From JBCBKP01 sp038746265 (GTDB lineage Bacteria; Planctomycetota; Phycisphaerae; Phycisphaerales; UBA1924), in NCBI GenBank assembly GCA_038746265.1, contig JBCDKU010000012.1, positions 1 to 43,602 of the forward strand: 43,602 bases of DNA, written 5' to 3'. A program made the position numbers and the translations under genes. Below are positions 7,297 to 15,681 of the stretch, one piece after another (position 1 is the stretch's first letter; the number at the start of each line of letters is the position of its first letter). The notes beneath the pieces are model-generated. The model saw only the letters and a program-made list of their open reading frames with translations. It searched no databases and was not told the origin of the DNA.

Positions 7297-8949
7297 TTAC
7301 TCGCCGCACCCCTCGGTGTAGGCCGCGATGTACGCGAAGAGGTCGTTGATGTCGGGCGTGCTGCCGAACGGGTACGCGAGCTGCGCTTCGGCGGACCCGT
7401 CGAGGTACGCGCCGATGTACACGAACAGGTCCTGCAGGTTCACGACGTTCCAGGGCTCCGCGAAGTCCGCATCGCAAACGTCGGGAAGGGGACCGGTCTG
7501 CTCATACGCAGGAAGAAGATACCTCATCGCGTTGGGAAGACGCTGCGCCCAGTACCGTTCGTGGTGCAGGTCGCCGTGGCCGACGACGTGGTAGATCGCG
7601 TCGCCGTAGGTGTTCGGGACCTCGTTGCGAAGAAGAAGACGGTCACGGGTCACGAGCGTGTTCTCGTAGCCGTCGTTGGAGTTGCCGGCGTCGCCGGAGT
7701 CGAGGTACACCTTGATATCGCGCGCACCGCCGTATTGCACGCCGGTCTCGATCGCGGTCGCCCAGAACGAGGGCGAGAACGCGCCAACGAGACCGAAGAC
7801 ATCCGGGCGCTGCCAGCCGTGATAGAACGCGGCGACGCCGCCGTAGCTCGCGCCGACCGAGCCGGTGTGCTCCGGGCCGGTGAGCGTGCGGTAGGTCGAG
7901 TCCACGTGGGGCTTGAGGTGGTTGACAAGGAAGTCGAGGTACTTGTCGCCCTCGCCCATGATGGAGGGGTCAAGATAATCCGCGCCGCGGTCCGAGCCGT
8001 GGTGGATCGCCACGATGATCATCTCGCGGGCAAGACCCTGCCGGGCGAGGTCGTGGCTCGCCTGCTGCGCGTGCCAAGCGCGGTTCGGGTTGTCCGAGAA
8101 CGCGACCTGACCGTCTTGGAAGTACAGCACCGGGTAGCTGCGATCGGAATGCTCGTCGTAGCCACGCGGCAGATACACATCGACCTGACGATCGAATGCG
8201 TAGTCCATCGCGGTGTCACTCGCCTGGAAGCGGAAGCCGTTGCGTCGCGGCGCGGAGACATGATGCGCCGGCTCGTAGGAGTACAGGTCGCCGTCCTGCA
8301 CGAACACGCGCTTGAGCGTGGAGTTGAACGCGCCCTCGGCCGGGATCCGGGCATCGCTCGCGCCGTCTTCGATCCAGAACACCGCGCCCTCGGCCACCGT
8401 GCCGGCCGACGGGGCGAAGAACACCGGGTTCGAAACGTCGTCGTTCAGCACGGCGGCGCGGAGCCGGACCGAGCCGGCCTGGCCATTCGCGTCGATCCAG
8501 TGCACCGACGGCTCGGTCATCTCGAGCCGTGCCCAGACGGAGCGGACATCGAACGCCGCCTCGCCCGGCACCTGCATCGACTGCACACCGGACAGGTCCG
8601 AGGCGTTTACCGGATCATCGCCGCTGCCCGCAAGGATCGAGCGGCTGATGAACTTGTACTCGAACGACTGGCCCGCGGGCAGCGCGATGTCGATGCCCCA
8701 ACTCGCGCCGCCGGTCGGCACCATTTTGACCGCCTTCGTGACGTCCCACGCCCCGAGCTCGGGCGTCGAACCGACGACCCAGACGGCCTGCGGGAACGAC
8801 ACGCTCCCGTCATAACTGAGTGTGACCAAGCCCCGCTCGGCCGCGAACGACGCGGTGGCCGGAGCCGGCTGGGCGTGTGCGAGGCTCGCCGTACCGGCGA
8901 GCGTTGTAAGCGCAGCGATCGCGCCGAACTTATACGTGAAGTCCCTCAT
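7297..8949 (-). CDS. Secreted esterase: CBM20-like domain, esterase domain, GC-type dockerin
   Basis: 550 residues from the ATG at 8949, chosen because a signal peptide starts there (M-R-D-F-T-Y-K-F, hydrophobic core, A-H-A cut near residue 26) and AGGGG/AAGGA lie just upstream; an in-frame start 7 codons earlier is less likely. Residues ~35-105 look like a starch-binding CBM20 fold (V-W-V-V-G-S-T-P-E-L-G-A-W-D). Residues ~240-480 are a putative-esterase alpha/beta hydrolase with Y-P-V-L-Y-F-Q-D-G, nucleophile Ser368 in G-A-S-Y-G-G, and candidate Asp417/420 and His462/463. Residues 492-549 form a two-repeat dockerin-like domain starting C-D-A-D-F-A-E-P-W and ending E-G-C-G-E. Family knowledge: GC-type dockerins occur on many Phycisphaerae exoproteins. 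Likely a deacylase acting on polysaccharide or another ester; substrate unknown. No cohesin gene is visible here. Confidence 0.88.
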   Translation of the reverse strand: MRDFTYKFGAIAALTTLAGTASLAHAQPAPATASFAAERGLVTLSYDGSVSFPQAVWVVGSTPELGAWDVTKAVKMVPTGGASWGIDIALPAGQSFEYKFISRSILAGSGDDPVNASDLSGVQSMQVPGEAAFDVRSVWARLEMTEPSVHWIDANGQAGSVRLRAAVLNDDVSNPVFFAPSAGTVAEGAVFWIEDGASDARIPAEGAFNSTLKRVFVQDGDLYSYEPAHHVSAPRRNGFRFQASDTAMDYAFDRQVDVYLPRGYDEHSDRSYPVLYFQDGQVAFSDNPNRAWHAQQASHDLARQGLAREMIIVAIHHGSDRGADYLDPSIMGEGDKYLDFLVNHLKPHVDSTYRTLTGPEHTGSVGASYGGVAAFYHGWQRPDVFGLVGAFSPSFWATAIETGVQYGGARDIKVYLDSGDAGNSNDGYENTLVTRDRLLLRNEVPNTYGDAIYHVVGHGDLHHERYWAQRLPNAMRYLLPAYEQTGPLPDVCDADFAEPWNVVNLQDLFVYIGAYLDGSAEAQLAYPFGSTPDINDLFAYIAAYTEGCGE

Positions 8950-9049
8950 TCCTTGTGACCCCTTCCCCACGCCGGGGCGTCATGTCCCGAGCGCGGTCTG
9001 AATCCATTCGGACCATTGACCGTGAGTCACCGATATTTGATTGTCGAAA

Positions 9050-9511
9050 TTACGCCTCTTCGTCTTCGTCCCGAGTCGGGATTTCACCCAACGCGAAACC
9101 GAGTTCACGGATCGACTGTTCGACCCTCCCCCTAATCTCGGGTGGCATTTGGTCCAGCGTTGTAAGAATGCTCTCTAAATCCAGTTGAACACGGGAAACT
9201 GTTCCGTCTGGGAGGGCTCGAACAGTCGCCCCGGCGTCCTGATTCAGGATCTCGGGGGCCCGTTCGACCAGATCGGCCATCTTGCGCAGCATCGCGCTCG
9301 CCGTCTCCGGCGCCACGCCGTGACCCACGAGCACGCGGACCGGCGAGAGGTCGCCCTTGCTCCGGGTCATCATCAGGACGGACGCACTCAGGAGATGCCC
9401 GTCCGAATCGGCGCTCGGGTGATCCTGGAGGCCCAGACTCTCCGCGTTGTGGCCCACGATGAAGACGACGGGCGTGGTCTCTCGGTCGTGTGCTCCGCCT
9501 GACTCGCTCAT
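9050..9511 (-). CDS. Unknown protein, translationally coupled to mnmA
   Basis: 153 residues, acidic, with no signal peptide, membrane helix or recognised motif. The N-terminal half is beta-rich (T-P-V-V-F-I-V-G-H, L-L-S-A-S-V-L-M-M-T-R, P-V-R-V-L-V-G-H-G); the C-terminal half is helical with many Glu and Asp and ends D-E-D-E-E-A. Its ATG overlaps the mnmA stop by 4 bases (ATGA at 9508-9511), so it is made together with MnmA. That might suggest a role linked to tRNA thiolation or sulfur handling, but nothing in the sequence proves it. I do not recognise the family. Confidence 0.7.
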   Translation of the reverse strand: MSESGGAHDRETTPVVFIVGHNAESLGLQDHPSADSDGHLLSASVLMMTRSKGDLSPVRVLVGHGVAPETASAMLRKMADLVERAPEILNQDAGATVRALPDGTVSRVQLDLESILTTLDQMPPEIRGRVEQSIRELGFALGEIPTRDEDEEA

Positions 9512-10746
9512 CCCGCTCGCTCCGATCCATCCGCGTCAACCGATCGAACCGCACGCTCGATCCATCCGCCGCCGAGCACCCGCTCCGGACGCTCAGCCTC
9601 ATACAAAACCGCCGCCTGACCCGGTGCGACGGCGAACTCGGGCGTCTCGAACTCGACCTCGAACCGTCCGGTCCGTCCGCTCGGGGTATCACCGTCGCGC
9701 GGCTGGATCACCCGGAACCGGCACGGGACCGCCGCGGCGTTGTACCGGACCTGCGCGAGCGCTTGGGTCCAGTTGTCATGCTCGGCGCGTCCGATCCAGT
9801 TCGCCTCGCCCGCGATGAACGACGTCGCCTCGAGCTCTTCGCGTTCGCCGACAACGACCCGGTTGGTCTCGGGCTGCCGCTCAACCACATAAATCGGATG
9901 CCCGAGCGCGACGCCCACGCCCCGGCGCTGGCCGACCGTGAACCGGTGCTGGCCGCCGTGCTCACCGAGCACCGCGCCCGAGCGGTCCACGATCTCGCCG
10001 GGCTTGGCAAGGTCGGGCAATCGTCGCTCGACGAGGCCCGCGTAGTCCTGATCGGGGACGAAGCAGATCTCCTGGCTATCGGGCTTGTCGAAGACGGGCA
10101 GCCCCTTCGCCTCGGCGTAGGCCCGGACGTCGGGCTTCTCGAAATGCCCGATCGGGAGCAGCATCGACCGCAGCCGTGCGCGCGACGCCCCAAACAGGAC
10201 GTACGACTGGTCCTTGCTCTCATCGACGCCGCGGAGCAGCTCGGGCTCGCCGTCGGTTCCATCGGCGACCCGCGCGTAGTGACCGCTCGCGACGAACTCC
10301 GCGCCGACCTGCCCGGCGTACTCGTGCAGCTTGCCGAACTTCAGCCAGTCGTTGCACCGCACGCACGGGTTGGGCGTCCTGCCCGAGGCGTACTCCTCGA
10401 CGAAGTAGTCGATGATCCGTCCGAAATCCTTCTTGAAGTTGCAGACGTAGAACGACGCCCCGAGGTGGGCCGCAACCAGGCGGGCGTCGGCGGCGTCGTT
10501 GATCGAGCAGCAACCCTGGTGCCCGATTTTGACCTTCGCCGGGTCGCACGAAACGCCCGCGGTGTCAAAGGGCTGGAGCTCGTCGAGCGTCTCGCCGGGC
10601 GAGCCGAGGCGCATGAAGCAGCCCACGACCTCCCAGCCACGCTCGATGAGCATCGCGGCGGCCGCGGAGGAGTCCACGCCGCCCGACATCGCGACGAGCA
10701 CACGGCGGCCCTCGCCCTTCGGGATCAGATCGAGATCAATCGACAC
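9508..10746 (-). CDS. mnmA: tRNA-specific 2-thiouridylase MnmA
   Basis: 412 residues. It thiolates U34 of the tRNAs for Lys, Glu and Gln, using ATP and sulfur relayed from a desulfurase. The P-loop S-G-G-V-D-S-S is at 21-27. The two catalytic cysteines are Cys128 in N-P-C-V-R-C-N and Cys228 in S-Q-E-I-C-F-V, matching the Cys102/Cys199 pair of E. coli. The C-terminal G-G-Q-H-R-F-T-V-G-Q-R-R-G motif is present. It is longer than the E. coli enzyme (about 370); the extra part is an insertion around residues 60-90 with G-C-C-S that is common in non-proteobacterial MnmA. It lies 8 bases downstream of a zinc-ribbon membrane protein and overlaps the next gene by 4 bases. Confidence 0.95.
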   Translation of the reverse strand: MSIDLDLIPKGEGRRVLVAMSGGVDSSAAAAMLIERGWEVVGCFMRLGSPGETLDELQPFDTAGVSCDPAKVKIGHQGCCSINDAADARLVAAHLGASFYVCNFKKDFGRIIDYFVEEYASGRTPNPCVRCNDWLKFGKLHEYAGQVGAEFVASGHYARVADGTDGEPELLRGVDESKDQSYVLFGASRARLRSMLLPIGHFEKPDVRAYAEAKGLPVFDKPDSQEICFVPDQDYAGLVERRLPDLAKPGEIVDRSGAVLGEHGGQHRFTVGQRRGVGVALGHPIYVVERQPETNRVVVGEREELEATSFIAGEANWIGRAEHDNWTQALAQVRYNAAAVPCRFRVIQPRDGDTPSGRTGRFEVEFETPEFAVAPGQAAVLYEAERPERVLGGGWIERAVRSVDADGSERAG

Positions 10747-10754
10747 GCACGATG

Positions 10755-12005
10755 CTAGAGACCCGGATCGTCGGGTCGAGGCGGCTCGGGCCTCGGCGCG
10801 TTCGGATCACGGCGACCCGCCCCGATCGAGCCCGGCGTGTGATGGATCCGGCTCGGCACCGCCCCGCTGCCCTCTCCACCAACCGTCCCATGGTCGCCCG
10901 CCATCGGGATATCGCCGTCCGGATCGTCTTCCGCCAGCATCCGCTCGATCTGGCCCGCGTGCCTGCCGCTCGCCGAGTCTTCCTGCGGCTCGCCCGCCAT
11001 CGCGATCCCGTCCTCGTCGTAGTGGCCCGTCCACGGCACCTCACGGGCCCGGATCTCGCGTTCGACCTCCTGCGAGGCGCGCCGCTCGCTGCGGCGGACG
11101 TTCGACGCCTTGACCTCGCGGGCGTTCTGCATCGCCCATGACGCGGAACGAGCGAGCCCGAAGATCGACCACGCCGCGAGGAACACCGCGATCCACACCG
11201 CGAGCTCTGTCCACAACGCGACGAGTGCGGTCACGCTCTTGAACATCCCGATTGGGAGCAGCGACAGCCCGAGAAGCACGACCGTCCCGGTGAGGCCGAT
11301 CACCATCGTCCACGTCGCGCCCCGAAGTCGGCCGCCGATATCCGTCTCGCCCGCCCAGTCCGCCATCGCGGAGAGGTACACGCAGAGCGGGACAAGCCCC
11401 AGAAACGTGATCATGCGAGCCAGCACCACCACGATCGTGACCGCGAGTTCGAGATCGCTGAGCTTCGCGCCGCCTCCCGCCGGTGCCCGGTTCGCAAGCA
11501 TGACCGCCAGAAGCGAGCAAGCGGCCGCACCGAACAGCGTGAACCCCTGGAACCCGCGGACGACGAGTCGGAGGTGCCGGCTGTCGAGCAGCACGTCACC
11601 CGCGATGTTCTCCGTTCGCGGTCTCTTTGAGGACACCAGCCAGGCGGCCGCGGACCACACAAGCGAAACGCACGAGATTCCGAAGAGATACGCGATCGGC
11701 CCGAACCCGAGCCCAAAGGCCAGAAAGATCCGCGCGCCCAGGTCGAAAGCGAACTCACCGAAGACCGCGATGCTGAGCAGCCAGCAGCCCGCCGCAACGG
11801 CGGAGATGTACCACATCGGCGCATCGGTCAGGGTGTCCGCAAAGCGCTCGTACCGCCGCGGGGCGGCGATCGGCGTGCCGCACTCCGGGCACACCCCGCC
11901 CTGCCTCAGACCCCTGAGCGGATAGTCGCACTTCGGGCACGCGCGGTCGGTCATGATGACCGCGTCTTTGTACGTGTCGCTCTGCGTCTCGGGGTCGAAC
12001 GCCAT
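10755..12005 (-). CDS. Zinc-ribbon multi-spanning membrane protein, larger type
   Basis: 416 residues from the first ATG; an internal ATG 17 codons later (M-T-D-R-A-C-P-K-C, at 11954) would start right at the ribbon and is an alternative, but neither start has a clear Shine-Dalgarno sequence. A zinc ribbon at residues 23-46 has C-P-K-C-D-Y-P-L and C-P-E-C-G-T-P-I (Cys 23, 26, 39, 42). About six to seven hydrophobic helices follow between residues 63 and 290. The C-terminal ~110 residues are hydrophilic, rich in Arg, Glu, Asp, Gly and Pro, and probably disordered. The ribbon is nearly the same as in the neighbour 12042..12818 and the small protein at 774. No transport or enzyme signature is visible. 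Confidence 0.78.
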   Translation of the reverse strand: MAFDPETQSDTYKDAVIMTDRACPKCDYPLRGLRQGGVCPECGTPIAAPRRYERFADTLTDAPMWYISAVAAGCWLLSIAVFGEFAFDLGARIFLAFGLGFGPIAYLFGISCVSLVWSAAAWLVSSKRPRTENIAGDVLLDSRHLRLVVRGFQGFTLFGAAACSLLAVMLANRAPAGGGAKLSDLELAVTIVVVLARMITFLGLVPLCVYLSAMADWAGETDIGGRLRGATWTMVIGLTGTVVLLGLSLLPIGMFKSVTALVALWTELAVWIAVFLAAWSIFGLARSASWAMQNAREVKASNVRRSERRASQEVEREIRAREVPWTGHYDEDGIAMAGEPQEDSASGRHAGQIERMLAEDDPDGDIPMAGDHGTVGGEGSGAVPSRIHHTPGSIGAGRRDPNAPRPEPPRPDDPGL

Positions 12006-12041
12006 CTCGCCCCAAGCCTACCGGCCGGATCCCGAAAGGCT

Positions 12042-12818
12042 TCACCCGATCACAGGTTTCCCATCGCGTTTCGGATCGGGTTCCGGGTCGAACGCCCCGC
12101 GGACCCGCGCAAGCAGGTAGAGCGTGGCGGCGTACCACGCCGTCGCCCCCCCGATCCAGAGAGGCAGCAGCAGGCAGAAGGGCGGAAACAGCGCGACGTG
12201 GAACACGAGCACGCCGAACCCGATGAGCCCGAAGCCGGATGTTGTGACGATCGCGCCGCCGAATCCCGACGCGATCGCGAACCGCTTCAGCGCGGGATCC
12301 CCCACCTGATCCGAGAGATCCGCGACCAACCACATCGCCGCGACATGCCGAAGTGTCCAGATCGTGATCGTGACCGACGCCAGCCCGCCGATCAGCGCGT
12401 CGTCACCCACGTTTGTCGAGAGCGTCCGACCGGCGACGTACACCACAATCACCGCCGTCGCGACCGCCGTCGCGCTCGCGAACACGCCCAGCGTGAGCAG
12501 GCGCACCGACCACCGCACCCACGTCGATCGCGCGAACGTCGGCAGCCGCTTCCCGGCCGCGTCCGTCGGGGAGCTCAGCCGCCACCAACCGACCGATTCA
12601 ATCCCCGCGCCGAGCACCGGCAGGATCAGGAACGTCAGCAGCCCGGCCCATGCCAGCTCCGCGCCGGAACGCAGCCGCCTCGCAACCGGGTCATCCTCTC
12701 GCGCTGCCCGCACCCCGCCGCGGGCGCGCTCGATAGGCGTGCCGCACTCGGCGCAGACCTCGGCGTCGGTCGGCGCTCCCGCGAGCGAGTAGCCGCAGAC
12801 CACACACACGTCCGCCAT
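12042..12818 (-). CDS. Zinc-ribbon multi-spanning membrane protein, shorter type
   Basis: 258 residues. It begins directly with a zinc ribbon: C-V-V-C-G-Y-S-L (Cys 5, 8) and C-A-E-C-G-T-P-I (Cys 22, 25), with a spacer one residue longer than in its two relatives here. Five or so hydrophobic helices follow (for instance L-L-T-F-L-I-L-P-V-L, V-R-L-L-T-L-G-V-F-A, V-T-T-S-G-F-G-L-I-G-F-G-V-L). The tail is short and charged. It lies 7 bases downstream of purQ and 36 bases upstream of the larger paralogue on the same strand, so the three genes are probably one transcript. A tandem duplication with divergence would explain the pair; function is unknown. Confidence 0.78.
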   Translation of the reverse strand: MADVCVVCGYSLAGAPTDAEVCAECGTPIERARGGVRAAREDDPVARRLRSGAELAWAGLLTFLILPVLGAGIESVGWWRLSSPTDAAGKRLPTFARSTWVRWSVRLLTLGVFASATAVATAVIVVYVAGRTLSTNVGDDALIGGLASVTITIWTLRHVAAMWLVADLSDQVGDPALKRFAIASGFGGAIVTTSGFGLIGFGVLVFHVALFPPFCLLLPLWIGGATAWYAATLYLLARVRGAFDPEPDPKRDGKPVIG

Positions 12819-12825
12819 CCGCCGC

Positions 12826-13611
12826 TCACTCCGCCGCCGCGGGCATCACCGACTCGACCGCCGCCCTGAACATCGCGAGCCCGGGCGTGTCGCCCGACTT
12901 CGCGTCGGGCGCGAGCCGCGTGAACGCCGGGTGGCGGTTCCAGTCGAGGTACCGCTCGGGGTGCGGCATGAGGCCAAACACGCGGCCGGTTGAATCGCAG
13001 ATGCCCGCGATGCGATCGGCCGAGCCGTTCACGTCCTCGGCGTACCGCAGCGCGACGTGTCCCTCGGCTTCAAGCCGCCCCAGGACGGTGTCCAACGCAA
13101 CAAACCGGCCCTCGCCGTGCGCAATCGGCAGAACACGCGTGGTCTCGCTCTCGAACGCACGCAGCGGCTCCGTCCAGACGCAGTTCGCCGAGCCGACCTC
13201 GACCGGCGCCCAGCGATCGATGAACCGGGCCGAGGCGTTCTCGACGAGCGCGACCTCGGGGCCCGTCTGGTCGGCAAAGCCCGGGAGCAGCCCTGCCTGG
13301 ACGAGCACCTGGAAGCCGTTGCACACGCCGATCACGGCGGCACCGGCCTCAACAGCCGACCGCATCGCGGGCAGCAGACGCTCGCGGACACGTGCGGCGA
13401 GTAGGCGGCCCGAGGCGACGTCGTCGCCGTAGCTGAACCCGCCCGGTAAACCGATCAACGGGGCCGACGCGACGCGACCGGGGTCGGCGATCAGCGCATC
13501 GACGTGCGCGACGTCGGGGGTCGCCCCTGCCATTTCGAAGGCGCGGATCAGTTCTTGGTCGCAGTTGGTGCCAGCGGTCCGGACGATCAACGCTCGGGGT
13601 CGTTCGGTCAT
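12826..13611 (-). CDS. purQ: Phosphoribosylformylglycinamidine synthase subunit PurQ (glutaminase)
   Basis: 261 residues. As the class I glutamine amidotransferase subunit it supplies ammonia to PurL for the fourth step of purine synthesis. Visible signatures are R-T-A-G-T-N-C-D (11-18), G-L-P-G-G-F-S-Y-G-D-D (54-64), the nucleophile Cys97 in G-V-C-N-G-F-Q, A-H-G-E-G-R-F (164-170), and the catalytic His217/Glu219 in M-P-H-P-E-R-Y. The length and the separate subunit indicate the three-part PurSQL system rather than the fused PurL of enterobacteria. purS and purL are not in this window. It is first in a minus-strand run and divergent from the DUF1015 gene across 90 bases. Confidence 0.95.
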   Translation of the reverse strand: MTERPRALIVRTAGTNCDQELIRAFEMAGATPDVAHVDALIADPGRVASAPLIGLPGGFSYGDDVASGRLLAARVRERLLPAMRSAVEAGAAVIGVCNGFQVLVQAGLLPGFADQTGPEVALVENASARFIDRWAPVEVGSANCVWTEPLRAFESETTRVLPIAHGEGRFVALDTVLGRLEAEGHVALRYAEDVNGSADRIAGICDSTGRVFGLMPHPERYLDWNRHPAFTRLAPDAKSGDTPGLAMFRAAVESVMPAAAE

Positions 13612-13701
13612 CGTTCAAAGGATAGCTCGCGGCGGGGACCGCACCATGCACGTCCGTATACTCCGCCCCGAATCCGTCGCACCCCGAGAGAAAGGCCCGC
13701 C

Positions 13702-15045
13702 ATGCCCGCCGTCTACCCGTTCAACGCGATCCAGTACACCGAGGGCAAGGGCGACGTGAGCACGAAGGTCGCGCCGCCCTACGACGTGCTCAGCAGGTCG
13801 CAGCGCGATGCCCTGCTCTCCAAGGACCCGGCGAACATCGTCAAGATCGACCTGCCGCACGTCCCGGCCAAAGAGCTCGGCCCGCCGGAGGCCTACAGCG
13901 ATGCCGCCAAGACGCTCGAGGCCCTGCTCGGCGCGGGGATCATGACCAAGCGCCAGACGCCCGCGATTTTCGCCTATCGGCAGACGTTCGAGGCCGAGGG
14001 CCGGACGTTCCAGCGCTGCGGTATGGCGTGCACGCTCGACACGGTCGCTTTCGGCTCGCGCGAGGGCGGCGGCGTGCTGCCGCACGAGCAGACCTTCAGC
14101 GGGCCCAAGGAAGACCGCAAGGCGCTCATGACCTCGACCGCGACGCAGACCAGCCCGATCTTCGGGCTGCACGCCGACGAGTCCGGCGCGGCGACCAAGA
14201 TCATCCACGACGTCTGCGCCTCGCGCATCGCCGACATGACCGCCGACTTGGGCGACGGCGTCATGCACGAGGTCTGGACGATCGACGACGACGCCACGAT
14301 CAACGCCTACCGGGAGGCGCTCTCGGGCGAGGACGTCTTTATCGCCGACGGGCACCACCGCTACAACACGGCGCTGAACTATCTCAAGGCGCTCGAGGAG
14401 CAGGGCGACGTCCCCGCCGACCACCCGGCCCGCAGGACGATGTTCGTCCTCGTCGGCATGTCCGACCCGGGCCTCTACATCGGCCCCACGCACCGCGTGC
14501 TTGGCGGGATGGCCGGCTACTCGATCGAGGCCTTTCAGGAAGCCGCGCAGGGCCTCCTTGAGATCGAGGCGGTGTCGGACGACCCGCAGCAGTTCGAGTC
14601 CGAGATCGAGCGTGTCGCCGCCAAGACCAACCGGCCCACGCTCGGGCTGATGGATTTCGCCTCGGGCAAGTGCTTCTGCTGCTCGCCCGCGAGCGAGGAC
14701 CCGCTCAAGGCGAACTTCCCGGACAAGCCCCGCGCGTGGCGCGATCTTGATGTCGCGCTCATCCAGCACCTGATTGTCGAGCAGATCTGCCAGCCCAAAC
14801 TCAACGGCGGCGACGCCGTGAAGTGGGCGTTCCCGCACTCGATCGACGAGGTCATCGAGATCGGACAGGGTGGCGAGACCGGCTCAGGCGGCGGAAGCGG
14901 CTTCGCGCAGCTCGCCGTGATCGTCAGGCCGACACCGCTCGACGCCGTCCGCGAGATCAGCCACGCGAACGAGCTGATGCCGCAGAAGTCCACGTTCTTC
15001 TTCCCGAAGCTCGCGACCGGGTTGTTCTTGAATGCGTTGAGCTGA
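13702..15045 (+). CDS. DUF1015 family protein
   Basis: 447 residues, soluble. The start ATG at 13702 is supported by AGAAAGG about 7 bases upstream and by the conserved opening Y-P-F-N-A-I-Q-Y; the open frame further upstream overlaps purQ. Typical DUF1015 features are V-A-P-P-Y-D-V-L (28-35 region), a 'Q-T-F-S-G-P-K-E-D-R' segment, and the signature I-A-D-G-H-H-R-Y-N-T-A-L near residues 214-225. The family is poorly characterised; an archaeal relative is an ADP-dependent serine kinase (SerK), and the His-rich motif fits a ParB/Srx-like nucleotide-handling fold. Whether this bacterial member is a kinase is not known. It ends 1 base from the convergent thioredoxin gene. Confidence 0.88.
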   Translation: MPAVYPFNAIQYTEGKGDVSTKVAPPYDVLSRSQRDALLSKDPANIVKIDLPHVPAKELGPPEAYSDAAKTLEALLGAGIMTKRQTPAIFAYRQTFEAEGRTFQRCGMACTLDTVAFGSREGGGVLPHEQTFSGPKEDRKALMTSTATQTSPIFGLHADESGAATKIIHDVCASRIADMTADLGDGVMHEVWTIDDDATINAYREALSGEDVFIADGHHRYNTALNYLKALEEQGDVPADHPARRTMFVLVGMSDPGLYIGPTHRVLGGMAGYSIEAFQEAAQGLLEIEAVSDDPQQFESEIERVAAKTNRPTLGLMDFASGKCFCCSPASEDPLKANFPDKPRAWRDLDVALIQHLIVEQICQPKLNGGDAVKWAFPHSIDEVIEIGQGGETGSGGGSGFAQLAVIVRPTPLDAVREISHANELMPQKSTFFFPKLATGLFLNALS

Positions 15046-15046
15046 A

Positions 15047-15556
15047 TCAGCCGTTGGACGCCGTCGCCTCAACCGACTCGGTCTCAGGCTCAGACGCCTC
15101 GCTCGCGTTCGCGAGCCCCCGGTCGAGCAGCTTCTCGAAGTCCTCAGGGCCCGCGTAGCCCTCGAGCACAGCGACGATCTGCTTGTCCGCGATCACCAGG
15201 CTCGTCGGCAGCACCCGACGCACCTGCGTGGGCAGCGACTGCAGGTCGAGCGCCGCGGCAGACTCCTCGAGATAGACCGGGATGAACTCGTCGTCGAGCC
15301 GCTCGGCCACGCCCGGATCGGCGAGCGTGTTGCCCTTGAGGATCTGGCACGGCCCGCACCAGTCGGCGGTCACGAGCACATACAGCGGCTTGCCTGTCGC
15401 CTCCGACCGCTCGAAGGCGTCGGCGAGCGACGTCGAGTAGCTCGCCTTGACCGTGTCGAACTTGTGGCTCGACGCCGAGGCCGTGAACTGACGCACGAGC
15501 ATCACGCCGGCGAAGGCAAGAGCGGCTGCGACGACTGCAAACCCGAACGACTTCAT
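15047..15556 (-). CDS. Membrane-anchored thioredoxin-family protein
   Basis: 169 residues from the ATG at 15556, which has AAGGA 8 bases upstream; the open frame continues upstream only as a shadow of the CNNM genes. An N-terminal hydrophobic segment (residues 4-22, A-V-V-A-A-A-L-A-F-A-G-V-M-L-V) acts as an anchor or uncleaved signal. The thioredoxin domain has V-T-A-D-W-C-G-P-C (62-70) with the redox pair Cys67/Cys70, and the cis-Pro region R-V-L-P-T-S-L (114-120). The tail is Glu/Ser-rich. It should act as an extracytoplasmic disulfide reductase or isomerase-like protein. No ccdA/dsbD partner is next to it. Confidence 0.88.
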   Translation of the reverse strand: MKSFGFAVVAAALAFAGVMLVRQFTASASSHKFDTVKASYSTSLADAFERSEATGKPLYVLVTADWCGPCQILKGNTLADPGVAERLDDEFIPVYLEESAAALDLQSLPTQVRRVLPTSLVIADKQIVAVLEGYAGPEDFEKLLDRGLANASEASEPETESVEATASNG

Positions 15557-15681
15557 GGCGGCATCCTTCACTCGACCAATCGATCCATAATCCGGTTCCA
15601 GACCGGCGACATCGGACCAAACGAGCCCCGACTCCGGGCTATTCCCGATTCTCGCCGAACCGGATTCGCTCGATTTCCTTG

